NCBI GenBank assembly: GCA_046046455.1 | Contig: JBJOJS010000116.1 | Location: 1 to 64,000, forward strand | DNA from: Mxb001 sp046046455 | GTDB lineage: Bacteria; Actinomycetota; Actinomycetes; S36-B12 | Length of the DNA stretch: 64,000 nt | Reading direction: 5' to 3' | Part shown: piece by piece, positions 27,077 through 35,969 of the stretch | Layout of the letters: every line of letters begins with the position of its first letter | How positions within the stretch are numbered: position 1 is the first letter of the stretch | Made by a program: the position numbers and the translations under genes | The notes under the pieces: model-generated | Told to the model about the DNA's origin: nothing | The model's database searches: none | What the model saw: only the letters and a program-made list of their open reading frames with translations

Positions 27077-29836
27077 CTAGGCGTCGGCCGGCTGCGGCTG
27101 CTCCATGAGCGCCGCTGTCGTGAGGCTCGGCGCTGACGGCGCAGCCTTCTTGGCCGCCGTCTTCTTCGCCGCCGCCTTCTTCGCAGGAGCCTTCTTCGCC
27201 GCCGCCTTCTTCGCGGGAGCCTTCTTCGCAGGAGCCTTCTTGGCAGCCTTCTTGGCTGTCCGCTTCACCGGACCGCGGGCACGGCGATCGGCAAGCAGCT
27301 CGAAGGCTCGCGCAGGGTCGATGGTCTCGGGGTCGTCGTCACGACGAAGCGAGGCATTGGTTTCGCCGTCCGTCACATACGGACCGAAGCGGCCCTCCTT
27401 GAGCACCACCGGACGTCCCGACACGGGATCATCGCCGAGTTCCTTCAGCGGTGGGGCTGACGCAGCACCGCGCCTCTGCTTCGGCTGGGCGTAGAGGGCC
27501 AGCGCCTCCTCCACCGTCACCGTGAAGATGGACTCCTCGGTCGGCAGCGAGCGCGAATCCTTGGCCTTGAGGAGGTAGGGGCCGTAGCGGCCATTCTGCG
27601 CCGTGATCTCCACACCGTCAGCAGGGTCGACGCCGACCACACGCGGCAGCGAGATCAGACGGAGTGCATCCTCGAGCGTCACCGTGTCGAGCGACATCGA
27701 CTTGAGCAGGGAGCCGGTGCGCGGTTTCGCGGACTTGGGCGCGTCCTCCGAGAGCACCTCGGTCACGTAGGGGCCGTAGCGCCCTGACTTCGCCACGATC
27801 GCCAGCCCCGTCTCGGGATCGGTGCCGAGCTCACGCTCACCCGAAGGCTGCGACAGGAGTTCCTCCGCCTTCACTGCGGTGAGTTCATCGGGTGCGAGAT
27901 CCTCGGGGATCGATGCCCGCTCCTCACCGCGCTCGACGAAGGCGCCGTAGCGACCGACGCGCACGACGGCGTCCGTGCCCTGGATCGGGAACGTCGACAG
28001 CATGCGTGCATCGATGGCACCGAGATCGGTGGTGAGATCGAGTACGCCGCGGAAAGGACCCGTGTCGGTCTCGCCACCGCGCCAGAAGGTCTCGAGTTGC
28101 GCATCGCGACCGGCCTCGCCGTTGGCGATGGCATCGAGGTACTCCTCCATGCGCGCGGTGAAGCGGTAGTCGACGAGCTCGCTGAAGTGCTCCTCCAGGA
28201 GCCTGATGACGGCGAAGGCGAGGAAGGACGGCACGAGCGCCGAGCCCTTCTTCCAGACATAGCCACGATCGACGATGGTGCCCATGATCGCGGCGTACGT
28301 CGACGGGCGACCGATGCCGAGCTCCTCGAGCTTGGCGGTGAGGGACGCTTCGGTGAAACGCGCCGGCGGATTGGTCGAGTGCCCATCAGCCTCCATGTCA
28401 CTGGCCGTGAGCGTCTGACCCTCGCGCAGCACGGGCAGGACGCGCTCGGACTCGTCCTCGGAGTCCTCCTCGCGGGTGTCCTCGTAGGCGGCCTTGAAGC
28501 CGGCGAAGAGGGTGACCGTGCCGGAGGCTGTGAACTCGACGTCGCGGCCATCAGAGGCGACCGCTCCGATCGTTACCGTCGTGGTGGCGACACGTGCGTC
28601 GGCCATCTGCGAGGCGAGCGTGCGCTTCCAGATGAGGTCGTAGAGCGCGAACTCGTCAGCGCTCAGCTCGCGCTGCACTTCACCCGGGGTGCGGAAGGTG
28701 TCGCCGGCGGGGCGGATGGCCTCGTGCGCCTCCTGAGCATTCTTGACCTTGCGGTCATAGCGCCGCGGAGCATCGGCGACGTGGTCCTGTCCGTAGAGCT
28801 CGGCGGCCTGCGAGCGTGCGGCTGTGACCGCCGTCTCCGACAGCGTCGTCGAGTCGGTGCGCATGTAGGTGATGTAGCCGCGCTCGTAGAGGCCCTGGGC
28901 GACGCGCATCGTGCGCTGGGCATTCCAGCGGAATCGCCGTGAAGCCTCCTGCTGCAGCGTCGATGTCATGAAGGGGGCCTTGGGGCTGCGCTTGCCCGGC
29001 TTCTCGATGACCGACCGGACGGTGTAGTCGACACCCTCGAGTGCGGTAGCCAGTGTGCGAGCCCCCGACTCATCGAGCACCACGCAGTCGCGACCGGTGA
29101 GCTGCCCCTGCTCGTTGAAGTCACGGCCGGTAGCGAGGCGCTTGCCTTCGACGAGGTTGAGTCGCGCAGCGAAGGAACCGGGATCAAAGGTCGCGGTGAG
29201 GTCCCAGTATGACGCGGAGACGAAGGCGATGCGCTCCCGTTCCCGATCGACGACGAGGCGCACCGCGACCGACTGCACACGTCCGGCCGAACGCGCATCA
29301 CGGCCGATCTTCTTCCACAGCACCTCGGATACGGGGTAGCCGTAGAGGCGGTCGACGATACGCCGCGTCTCCTGTGCGTCGACGAGCTTCATGTCGAGCT
29401 CGCGCGTCTGCTCCAACGCATCCGAGATGGCGTGCTCGGTGATCTCATGGAAGACCATGCGACGCACGGGGATCTTGGGCTTGAGCACCTCGAGCAGGTG
29501 CCACGCGATGGCCTCGCCCTCGCGGTCCTCGTCTGTCGCAAGGAGCAGCTCGGAGGCGCCCTTGAGTTCCTGCTTCAGCTCCGCGATAGTCGACTTCTTA
29601 TTGGCGTGGACGACGTAGAAGGGCGTGAAGCCCTCATCGGTATTGACGGCGTACTTGGACCACGACTCCTTGCGCAGCCCTTCAGGCAGCTCGGACGCCT
29701 TGCTGGCGAGATCGCGCACGTGGCCGACCGATGCCTTCACCCGGAAGTCCCGGGACCCCTGGCCATTGAGGTAGCCCTCGATGGTCTTGGCCTTCGCCGG
29801 CGACTCCACGATGACGAGCACGCGCTCCGCAGCCAC
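27077..29836 (-). CDS. topA: DNA topoisomerase I with Lys/Ala-rich tail
   Basis: A 919-residue type IA topoisomerase. The Toprim domain begins VLVIVESPAKAKTIEGYL and includes DEDREGEAIAWHL. The catalytic Tyr is in ERGYITYMRTDST. The C terminus carries repeated topoisomerase C-terminal domains (several GRYGPYV/GRYGAFV motifs) instead of Cys4 zinc fingers. The last about 45 residues repeat KKAPAKKA-like units (27142-27268), as in actinobacterial TopA, where a basic tail binds DNA and aids processivity. Start GTG 29836 follows AGGAG five to six bases upstream. A TTGACA-like hexamer lies at 29938-29933 upstream, without a clear -10. Confidence 0.96.
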   Translation of the reverse strand: MAAERVLVIVESPAKAKTIEGYLNGQGSRDFRVKASVGHVRDLASKASELPEGLRKESWSKYAVNTDEGFTPFYVVHANKKSTIAELKQELKGASELLLATDEDREGEAIAWHLLEVLKPKIPVRRMVFHEITEHAISDALEQTRELDMKLVDAQETRRIVDRLYGYPVSEVLWKKIGRDARSAGRVQSVAVRLVVDRERERIAFVSASYWDLTATFDPGSFAARLNLVEGKRLATGRDFNEQGQLTGRDCVVLDESGARTLATALEGVDYTVRSVIEKPGKRSPKAPFMTSTLQQEASRRFRWNAQRTMRVAQGLYERGYITYMRTDSTTLSETAVTAARSQAAELYGQDHVADAPRRYDRKVKNAQEAHEAIRPAGDTFRTPGEVQRELSADEFALYDLIWKRTLASQMADARVATTTVTIGAVASDGRDVEFTASGTVTLFAGFKAAYEDTREEDSEDESERVLPVLREGQTLTASDMEADGHSTNPPARFTEASLTAKLEELGIGRPSTYAAIMGTIVDRGYVWKKGSALVPSFLAFAVIRLLEEHFSELVDYRFTARMEEYLDAIANGEAGRDAQLETFWRGGETDTGPFRGVLDLTTDLGAIDARMLSTFPIQGTDAVVRVGRYGAFVERGEERASIPEDLAPDELTAVKAEELLSQPSGERELGTDPETGLAIVAKSGRYGPYVTEVLSEDAPKSAKPRTGSLLKSMSLDTVTLEDALRLISLPRVVGVDPADGVEITAQNGRYGPYLLKAKDSRSLPTEESIFTVTVEEALALYAQPKQRRGAASAPPLKELGDDPVSGRPVVLKEGRFGPYVTDGETNASLRRDDDPETIDPARAFELLADRRARGPVKRTAKKAAKKAPAKKAPAKKAAAKKAPAKKAAAKKTAAKKAAPSAPSLTTAALMEQPQPADA

Positions 29837-30013
29837 TTCCGCTCCTGTCTTCCGCCTCTCGGCCTGGTGGGCCTGGCCCCTCCGTGGGACGGACGGGACC
29901 GATGGGGAGTCTGCGCAGCCCCGGGGTGCCGCTGTCAAATACCGGCCCCCGTCGCCCCGGCCCACCCCCTACGGGGGTGAGCACCGGGACGGACGTTCCG
30001 CTATGCGGGAAGG

Positions 30014-32350
30014 CTAGGCGGAGGGGGCGTTGACCTGCTCCTCGCCCACCGCGATCGGGCGACGCTTGGAGATGACCACGGCCACGACCACGATGAGCGC
30101 AGCGCCGATGGCGATCGCCCAGCGCAGCGTGGTGTTGGCACCCTCGCCGATGCTCATCGCCACGACAGCGGGCGCGATGAGCAGTGCCACGAGGTTCATC
30201 ACCTTGATGAGCGGGTTGATGGCCGGGCCAGCGGTGTCCTTGAAGGGATCGCCGACGGTGTCGCCGATGACCGTGGCCGCGTGCGCCTCGGAGCCCTTGC
30301 CACCGAAGTGACCGTCCTCGACGTACTTCTTGGCGTTGTCCCAGGCGCCACCGGAGTTGGAGAGGAAGACCGCCATGAGAACGCCGGTGGCGATGGTGCC
30401 CGCGAGGTAGGCACCCAGGGCACCCACGCCAAGGCCGAAGCCGACGGCGATCGGCGTGAGCACGGCGAGCAGGCCCGGCGTGATGAGCTCGCGCAGCGAA
30501 TCGCGCGTGACGATATCGACGACCTTGCCGTACTCCGGCTTCTCCGTGCCCTCCATGATGCCGGGGCGCTCGCGGAACTGTCGGCGCACCTCGAAGATGA
30601 CCGCGCCCGCCGCGCGGGACACGGCGTTGATGGCGAGGCCGGAGAAGAGGAAGACCACGGCCGCGCCGATGATCAGGCCGACGAGATTGGCCGGGTTGGC
30701 CACGTCGAGCACGCCCGAGTACTGCAGCAGATCGGAGATGCTCTTGATCGATGCGCCCGCGGCGTCGCCCGCCTCCGCCGTGGCTCCCACAACCGCGTCG
30801 CGGAAGGAGCCGAAGAGCGCGGTCGCGGCGAGCACGGCCGTCGCGATGGCGATGCCCTTGGTGATGGCCTTGGTGGAGTTGCCCACCGCGTCGAGCCGCG
30901 TGAGCACGGCCGCGCCATCACCCTCGACGTCGCCCGACATCTCGGCGATGCCCTGGGCGTTGTCGGAGACGGGGCCGAAAGTGTCCATGGAGACGATGAC
31001 GCCCACGGTGGTGAGCAGTCCGGTGCCGGCCAGTGCGATGGCGAAGAGGCCGAGGATGACCACACCGCCGCCGAGCAGGTAGGCGCCGTAGACGGCCGCG
31101 CCGATGACGAGCGCGGAGTAGACAGCGGACTCGAGGCCGACCGAGATGCCCGCGAGGATGACCGTCGCGGGGCCTGTGAGCGAGCTCTTCGCGACGTCGT
31201 CGACAGGGCGACGGTTGGTCTCCGTGAAGTACGCCGTGAGCTGCTGGATGACAGCCGCGAGCACGATGCCGATGAAGACCGAGCCGATGACGTAGAAGCG
31301 CGGATCGATCGGATCACCCTCGCCGAGTACCTCTGCCGCGAGGCCACCGAGGGAGGTGATCTCCGACCAGGACGCCGGGACGAAGACGTAGATGGCGGCG
31401 ATGACGAGGATCGCGGAGATCACCGCTGAGATGAAGAAGCCACGGTTGATGGCGCTCATGCCGGAGCGGTCGCTCGGACGCGGCGAGACGGCGAAGATGC
31501 CGATCACTGCGGTGATGACACCGATTGCGGGGATGACGAGCGGGAGCACGAGACCGAGCTCGCCGAAGGCCGCCTTGCCGAGGATGAGCGCAGCGACGAG
31601 CGTGACGGCGTACGACTCGAAGAGGTCGGCGGCCATGCCAGCACAGTCGCCGACGTTGTCGCCCACGTTGTCGGCGATGGTTGCGGCGTTGCGCGGATCG
31701 TCCTCGGGGATGCCTTGCTCGACCTTGCCCACGAGGTCGGCGCCGACGTCGGCCGCCTTGGTGAAGATGCCCCCGCCGACGCGCATGAACATCGCGAGCA
31801 GCGCGGCGCCGAAGCCGAAGCCCTCGAGCACCTTGGGCGCCTCACCCTTGTAGACGAGGACGACGATCGCGGCACCGAGGAGACCCAGGCCCACCGTGAA
31901 CATGCCCGCCACGCCACCGGTGCGGAAGGCGATGCGCATGGCCTTCTGCTCTCCGGACTCGTTGGCTGCGGCGGCGACGCGCACGTTGCCGCGCACGGCG
32001 AGCCACATGCCCATGTATCCGGTGATGGCGGAGAAGACCGCGCCCACGAGGAAGAAGATGGAGCGGCCGATGCGCTCGTTCATCGTCTCCGCGGGGAGGA
32101 GGAAGAGGACGAAGAAGACGATCACCGCGAAGATCGCCAGCGTCTTGAACTGGCGGTTGAGATAGGCGGCGGCGCCCTCCTGGACCGCCGCGGCGATCTC
32201 CTTCATGCGCGAGGTGCCCTCGCTGGCCGACAGCACTTCGCGCACGAGCACGAATGCGACGAGCAGGGCGAGTACGGCGATGACGGCGACGACGACGACC
32301 GTGATGAAGTTGGTGCCGGTCAGGTCGATCGCGGCGGCAGCGGTGGTCAT
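30014..32350 (-). CDS. hppA: K+-independent proton-translocating pyrophosphatase
   Basis: A 778-residue membrane pyrophosphatase with about 16 membrane segments. The pyrophosphate-binding blocks KAADVGADLVGKVEQGIPEDD and NVGDNVGDCAGMAADLFESY are intact. The determinant of cation dependence reads GNSTKAITKG: Lys in the position that is Ala in K+-dependent enzymes, so it should be the K+-independent H+-pumping class. It conserves energy from PPi made by, for example, acyl-CoA synthetases. Start ATG 32350; it is divergent from the helicase. The upstream region holds a hairpin between direct repeats. Confidence 0.96.
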   Translation of the reverse strand: MTTAAAAIDLTGTNFITVVVVAVIAVLALLVAFVLVREVLSASEGTSRMKEIAAAVQEGAAAYLNRQFKTLAIFAVIVFFVLFLLPAETMNERIGRSIFFLVGAVFSAITGYMGMWLAVRGNVRVAAAANESGEQKAMRIAFRTGGVAGMFTVGLGLLGAAIVVLVYKGEAPKVLEGFGFGAALLAMFMRVGGGIFTKAADVGADLVGKVEQGIPEDDPRNAATIADNVGDNVGDCAGMAADLFESYAVTLVAALILGKAAFGELGLVLPLVIPAIGVITAVIGIFAVSPRPSDRSGMSAINRGFFISAVISAILVIAAIYVFVPASWSEITSLGGLAAEVLGEGDPIDPRFYVIGSVFIGIVLAAVIQQLTAYFTETNRRPVDDVAKSSLTGPATVILAGISVGLESAVYSALVIGAAVYGAYLLGGGVVILGLFAIALAGTGLLTTVGVIVSMDTFGPVSDNAQGIAEMSGDVEGDGAAVLTRLDAVGNSTKAITKGIAIATAVLAATALFGSFRDAVVGATAEAGDAAGASIKSISDLLQYSGVLDVANPANLVGLIIGAAVVFLFSGLAINAVSRAAGAVIFEVRRQFRERPGIMEGTEKPEYGKVVDIVTRDSLRELITPGLLAVLTPIAVGFGLGVGALGAYLAGTIATGVLMAVFLSNSGGAWDNAKKYVEDGHFGGKGSEAHAATVIGDTVGDPFKDTAGPAINPLIKVMNLVALLIAPAVVAMSIGEGANTTLRWAIAIGAALIVVVAVVISKRRPIAVGEEQVNAPSA

Positions 32351-32387
32351 GGGACTCCCTGGTGGACGCGTCCGGGTGGGTGGGACC

Positions 32388-32436
32388 CCCCGGGATCAGG
32401 AACGGCCCGTGTAACGGGCCGAAACTCCCCGGGATC
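32388..32436 (-). promoter_or_regulatory. hairpin flanked by 10-bp direct repeats in the hppA upstream region
   Basis: CCCCGGGATC occurs at 32388-32397 and 32427-32436, with a partial copy (CCCCGGGAT) at 32490-32498. Between the first two is a stem of eight base pairs (32403-32410 with 32414-32421) and a 3-nt loop. The element lies 38-86 bases upstream of hppA on the minus strand, either in its 5' untranslated region or in its promoter. A regulator-binding role is inference. Confidence 0.45.
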
Positions 32437-32496
32437 TTACGCAGGGCTCCACACGGGGATCGATCGACCCCTGGGGCATCGTCAGCGGGCCCCGGG

Positions 32497-34830
32497 ATGA
32501 TGACCACCATGGAGGACGACCCCGGCACCGCGGCACTGGGCGCACTGGCGACCCGTCCAGCCGGACGCCGGGTCATCCGCCACCTGCCCGCTCGCGCAGG
32601 TGAGCGGGGAGAGTGGCCCGAGGGGACCCCCGCGCCCCTGCTCGAACGCCTTGCCGCCCGCGGCATCCGCGCACCGTGGTCGCATCAGGTCGAGGCCGCC
32701 ACCGCGGCCCTGCGCGGGGAGCACGTCGTCATCGCCACGGGCACGTCCTCGGGGAAGTCGCTGTCGATGTGGCTGCCGAGCCTCACGACACTGCTCAGCG
32801 ACGATCGCTCCTGCGTCCTCTACCTCTCCCCCACCAAGGCGCTTGCCCATGACCAGCTGGCGGCACTCACCGGGCTGGATGTCCCCGGTGTGCGCGCCGC
32901 GGCGTACGACGGGGATACGCCAGCGGACGAGCGCGGATGGGTGCGGGCGCATGCCAACTTCATCCTGACCAATCCCGACCTGGTGCATCGATCCCTGCTG
33001 CCGCGAGCATCCGCGTGGACACGCGTCCTGCGTCACCTGAGTTTCATCCTCGTCGACGAGGCTCACCACTACCGCGGGATGTTCGGCTCGCACGTCGCCA
33101 TGGTCATCCGTCGTCTGCGCCGGCTTGCCGCCCTGCACGGCAGCGATCCCGTCGTGATCAGCGCCTCCGCCACCATGGCCGCCCCGGGCGTGGCCGCCGC
33201 GCGGCTCATCGGAGCGCCGGTCACCCCCATCGAGGTCGACGGCTCCGCGCACGCACCCGTGACCGCAGTGCTGTGGGAGCCACCCGAGGCGGTGGGCATC
33301 GCACACCACGATCCCGACAAGGCCGCACCTCGCAGATCCACGCTCGCGGAGACCGCAGACGTCCTGGCCGACCTCGCGAGCTCGGGACGCCGCACGCTGG
33401 CCTTCGTGCGCTCGCGTCGCGGCGCAGAAGTGGTAGCGCAACTCGCTCGGGATGACCTGGCCGAAGCCGATCCCGAGTTGGCCGATGCCGTCGCGGCCTA
33501 CCGCGGCGGGTATCTCGCCGAGGAGCGCCGGGCACTCGAGGCGGATCTGCGCGACGGCCGCCTGCGCGCAGTCGCCACCACGAACGCCCTGGAACTCGGC
33601 ATCGACGTGAGTGGATTGGATGCCGTCGTCGTCGCCGGGTGGCCGGGCACACGGGCATCGCTCTGGCAGCAGTGGGGCCGCGCCGGGCGTGGTGACGACG
33701 AGGCCCTCGCCCTCCTCGTCGTACGTGAAGACCCACTCGATCGCTACGTGCTCGAGCATCCCGGTGTCGTCTTCGATGAGCCGGTGGAGTCGGTCGTCCT
33801 GGACCCTTCGAATCCCCACGTGCTTGGTCCGCACCTCGCAGCTGCCGCTGCCGAGCACCCCCTCACCGACGACGACGCCATCACGTGGTTCGGCACCTCC
33901 GCTCCCGGCTTGCTCGCGACACTCGCAGAGCAGGGCACGCTTCGCCACCGACGTACCGGCTACTACTGGACTCAGCGCTCCTCCGCAGCCGAGCGCATCG
34001 ATCTCCGAGGTGACGCGGCACCTCCCGTACGCCTTGTCGAGGAAGGCACCGGTCGGCTCCTTGGGACCGTCGAGGCAGCACGCGCACCCGCCACCGTGCA
34101 TCCCGGGGCCGTATACATCCATCAGGGCGTGAGCCACATCGTCACCGGTCTCGATCTCGAGGATTCGGTCGCGATCGTGCGGGTGGAGGACGTCGATCAC
34201 ACCACCACGGCAGAGGAGATCGCCGACTACCGCATCCTCGGCGTGGATCGACGACGGTCCTGGGGTGCCGCGGAGATTGCACTCGGCGAAGTGGAGGTGA
34301 CATCCCAGGTGGTCGGCTACGTCCGCCGACGCATCGGGAGCGGGGAGATCCTCGGCCGCGAGCCGCTCGACATGCCCGAGCGCACCCTGCGCACACGCGG
34401 CACATGGTGGACGGTGAGCCCCGAACAGGTTGCCGACCTCGGGGCAGCAGAGATCGATCTCGGTGGTGCAGCACACGCCGCGGAGCACGCTGCGATCGGG
34501 CTCATGCCTCTCATCGCGACGTGCGACCGCTGGGACATCGGCGGCGTCTCGACGGAGTTGCACCCCGACACGGGTCGCTGCACCGTGGTCGTCTACGACG
34601 GCCACCCGGGCGGTGCAGGCTTCGCCGATCGAGGATTCGACTCCGCACGGCGGTGGTGGCAGGCCACACGCGATCACATCGCGTCGTGCACCTGCGCCAC
34701 CGGCTGCCCGTCGTGTGTGCAGTCGCCCAAGTGCGGCAACGGCAACGAACCCCTCGATAAGAGGGGCGCGGTCCTCCTGCTCGATGCGCTTCTGGCTGGT
34801 GCGCCGCCGGAGGGGGAAGTGTCAGCCTGA
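32497..34830 (+). CDS. DEAD/DEAH-box helicase with DUF1998 domain (MrfA/Hrq1-like)
   Basis: A 777-residue superfamily 2 helicase. Motif I is TGTSSGKS; motif Ia and Ib lie in LYLSPTKALAHDQL and LTNPDL; motif II is VDEAHHY (DEAH); motif III is SASATM. The second RecA domain contains TNALELGIDVSGLDAVV and the motif VI segment WQQWGRAGRG. The C-terminal DUF1998 domain ends in CTCATGCPSCVQSPKCGNGN, the four-Cys metal site of MrfA. MrfA in Bacillus repairs mitomycin lesions; an analogous repair role is likely. The ATG at 32497 was chosen; ATG 32500 and 32509 are also possible. In actinobacteria this gene usually sits beside the Tad cluster, as here. Confidence 0.92.
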   Translation: MMTTMEDDPGTAALGALATRPAGRRVIRHLPARAGERGEWPEGTPAPLLERLAARGIRAPWSHQVEAATAALRGEHVVIATGTSSGKSLSMWLPSLTTLLSDDRSCVLYLSPTKALAHDQLAALTGLDVPGVRAAAYDGDTPADERGWVRAHANFILTNPDLVHRSLLPRASAWTRVLRHLSFILVDEAHHYRGMFGSHVAMVIRRLRRLAALHGSDPVVISASATMAAPGVAAARLIGAPVTPIEVDGSAHAPVTAVLWEPPEAVGIAHHDPDKAAPRRSTLAETADVLADLASSGRRTLAFVRSRRGAEVVAQLARDDLAEADPELADAVAAYRGGYLAEERRALEADLRDGRLRAVATTNALELGIDVSGLDAVVVAGWPGTRASLWQQWGRAGRGDDEALALLVVREDPLDRYVLEHPGVVFDEPVESVVLDPSNPHVLGPHLAAAAAEHPLTDDDAITWFGTSAPGLLATLAEQGTLRHRRTGYYWTQRSSAAERIDLRGDAAPPVRLVEEGTGRLLGTVEAARAPATVHPGAVYIHQGVSHIVTGLDLEDSVAIVRVEDVDHTTTAEEIADYRILGVDRRRSWGAAEIALGEVEVTSQVVGYVRRRIGSGEILGREPLDMPERTLRTRGTWWTVSPEQVADLGAAEIDLGGAAHAAEHAAIGLMPLIATCDRWDIGGVSTELHPDTGRCTVVVYDGHPGGAGFADRGFDSARRWWQATRDHIASCTCATGCPSCVQSPKCGNGNEPLDKRGAVLLLDALLAGAPPEGEVSA

Positions 34831-35178
34831 CGCCAGCCCCGCCCGCGCCGACGCCACAAGCACCGGTGCCTCGTGTCCGCTCCACCGAGCGAGGCGCACC
34901 AGTAAGTCCGGAGGAGGCATGGCCACCGTCACCACCGCATCGATGCCGTCGGTGCGGCAGTCGACGCCGAAAGCACCCTGGGCACGCGCCACGCGCTCGG
35001 CATCGGCGCAACCGTGGGACGCGGCGGCCAACGCAGCCAGGTCAGCGGCGACCGCGGCCCGCTGGTGACCGACGGCAACGGCGACGAGGCTCCCCACCAC
35101 TGCACCGGACGCGAGCAGGATGAGACCGAGAGCGAGGCCCAGCACGGTGCCGACGCCACGGTCATCGCGCCAGCACAT
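34822..35178 (-). CDS. TadE-like minor pilin, helicase-neighbourhood type
   Basis: A 118-residue protein with an N-terminal type IV-like hydrophobic helix (GVGTVLGLALGLILLASGAVVGSLVA) preceded by DDRG. A short extracytoplasmic domain with two Cys follows. It matches the actinobacterial TadE-like family found next to the DECH helicase (M. tuberculosis Rv3654c position). ATG 35178 forms a TGATG overlap with the upstream TadE stop; GTG 35181 is an alternative start. Its 3' end overlaps the convergent helicase 3' end by nine bases. Confidence 0.82.
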   Translation of the reverse strand: MCWRDDRGVGTVLGLALGLILLASGAVVGSLVAVAVGHQRAAVAADLAALAAASHGCADAERVARAQGAFGVDCRTDGIDAVVTVAMPPPDLLVRLARWSGHEAPVLVASARAGLASG

Positions 35179-35588
35179 CACGGCGATCCCGCCTCATCAG
35201 TGATCACCTCATCAGTGATGACCTCGCCAGTGACGACATCCCACTCCGGCACGGCATGCGCCTCGGCGCGGACGGTGAGACGCCATCCAAGGAATCCCGC
35301 GAGCGGAGGCGACATCTGCTCGGAGGCCTCTGCTCGGATCAGGCCTTCCTGCTCGGTGAGCGCGACATCGACACCGGGCACGCGCGCGACATCGACGACG
35401 CCGCGCGCCGCCTGCCGCGCGGCCGTCTGGGCGACATCGAGGAGACGGACATAGGTCGCGCCCAACGACGTCACCCAGACGAGCAGCACGGTGACGGCCA
35501 GGAGCACCGGGATCACCAGCGCCGCCTCCACGACCACGCTGCCCCGATCGGAGCGCCGGGGGGATGACAGGTGGGTATCCAGGTGCAT
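35178..35588 (-). CDS. TadE-family pilus assembly protein
   Basis: A 136-residue protein. The N terminus RGSVVVEAALVIPVLLAVTVLLV has the TadE signature: a Gly cleavage site, a Glu at +5 and a hydrophobic helix. The rest is extracytoplasmic. The C terminus ends in a short repeated TDEVI unit encoded by three 15-bp repeats (35192-35236). Family role: minor pseudopilin in Tad/Flp pilus assembly. It starts at ATG 35588, five bases after the pilin stop, and overlaps the next TadE-like gene. The repeat is unlike other TadE proteins I know. Confidence 0.85.
   Translation of the reverse strand: MHLDTHLSSPRRSDRGSVVVEAALVIPVLLAVTVLLVWVTSLGATYVRLLDVAQTAARQAARGVVDVARVPGVDVALTEQEGLIRAEASEQMSPPLAGFLGWRLTVRAEAHAVPEWDVVTGEVITDEVITDEAGSP
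35192..35236. repeat. three tandem 15-bp repeats within the tadE-like gene
   Basis: Units at 35192-35206, 35207-35221 and 35222-35236 read CCTCATCAGTGATSA with a few substitutions in the third. They are in frame and encode the repeated TDEVI residues at the C terminus of the TadE-like protein, near its stop. Slippage could vary the copy number without shifting the frame. Confidence 0.85.
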
Positions 35589-35593
35589 GGCGG

Positions 35594-35806
35594 CTATCCG
35601 AAGATCGAGGAAATGGCGTTGGAGATGAGACCCCAGACGAGGTTGCGGGCCTCATCGGACATGAGCAGCTTGATGAGGAGACCGCCGAAGCTCGCCGCGG
35701 CGACCGTGCCGACGGCGTACTCCACGGTCGTCATCCCTGCATCCTCGCGACGGATGCGGGCGACGACGCGCGTGAGCGTGCGGGGCTTGAGTGCGGAAGT
35801 GGTCAT
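35594..35806 (-). CDS. DUF4244 Flp-type pilin
   Basis: A 70-residue pilin precursor. After a basic leader ending REDAG there is MTTVEYAVGTVAAASFGGLLIKLL, with the Gly cleavage site and Glu at position +5 of the mature pilin, then a short C terminus (LVWGLISNAISSIFG). DUF4244 members lie in actinobacterial Tad loci and form the Flp-like pilus shaft. Start ATG 35806 follows GGAGG; the open frame upstream is not needed. No prepilin peptidase gene is present in this window, so processing must depend on a gene elsewhere. Confidence 0.88.
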   Translation of the reverse strand: MTTSALKPRTLTRVVARIRREDAGMTTVEYAVGTVAAASFGGLLIKLLMSDEARNLVWGLISNAISSIFG

Positions 35807-35969
35807 GCTGTGCCTCCAGACATGCCGGCGAGACGGCCGGTGCGTGCGACCCGGAGGATCGCGTCGCCACCGTGCGCCCCGCATCACCGCATCGACAGAT
35901 CCATGAGCCGGGCTGTGGAAGGGTCATCCGGTGCGTCCCTGGGGATGAGGGCGTACGTACCCTGGTGAA

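Noticed and set aside
27142..27268. Short repeats as a possible CRISPR array
   Set aside because: They are in-frame codons of the Lys/Ala tail of topA, without spacers of constant length.
29963..29979. 7-bp GC stem (CACCCCC/GGGGGTG) upstream of topA
   Set aside because: Too short and too likely in GC-rich DNA to call a regulator or terminator.
30281..31429. 382-codon plus-strand open frame
   Set aside because: Antisense to hppA, which is complete; sequence is His/Arg/Asp-rich without domains.
32482..34677. 731-codon minus-strand open frame
   Set aside because: Antisense shadow of the helicase; the helicase has all its motifs in the other strand.
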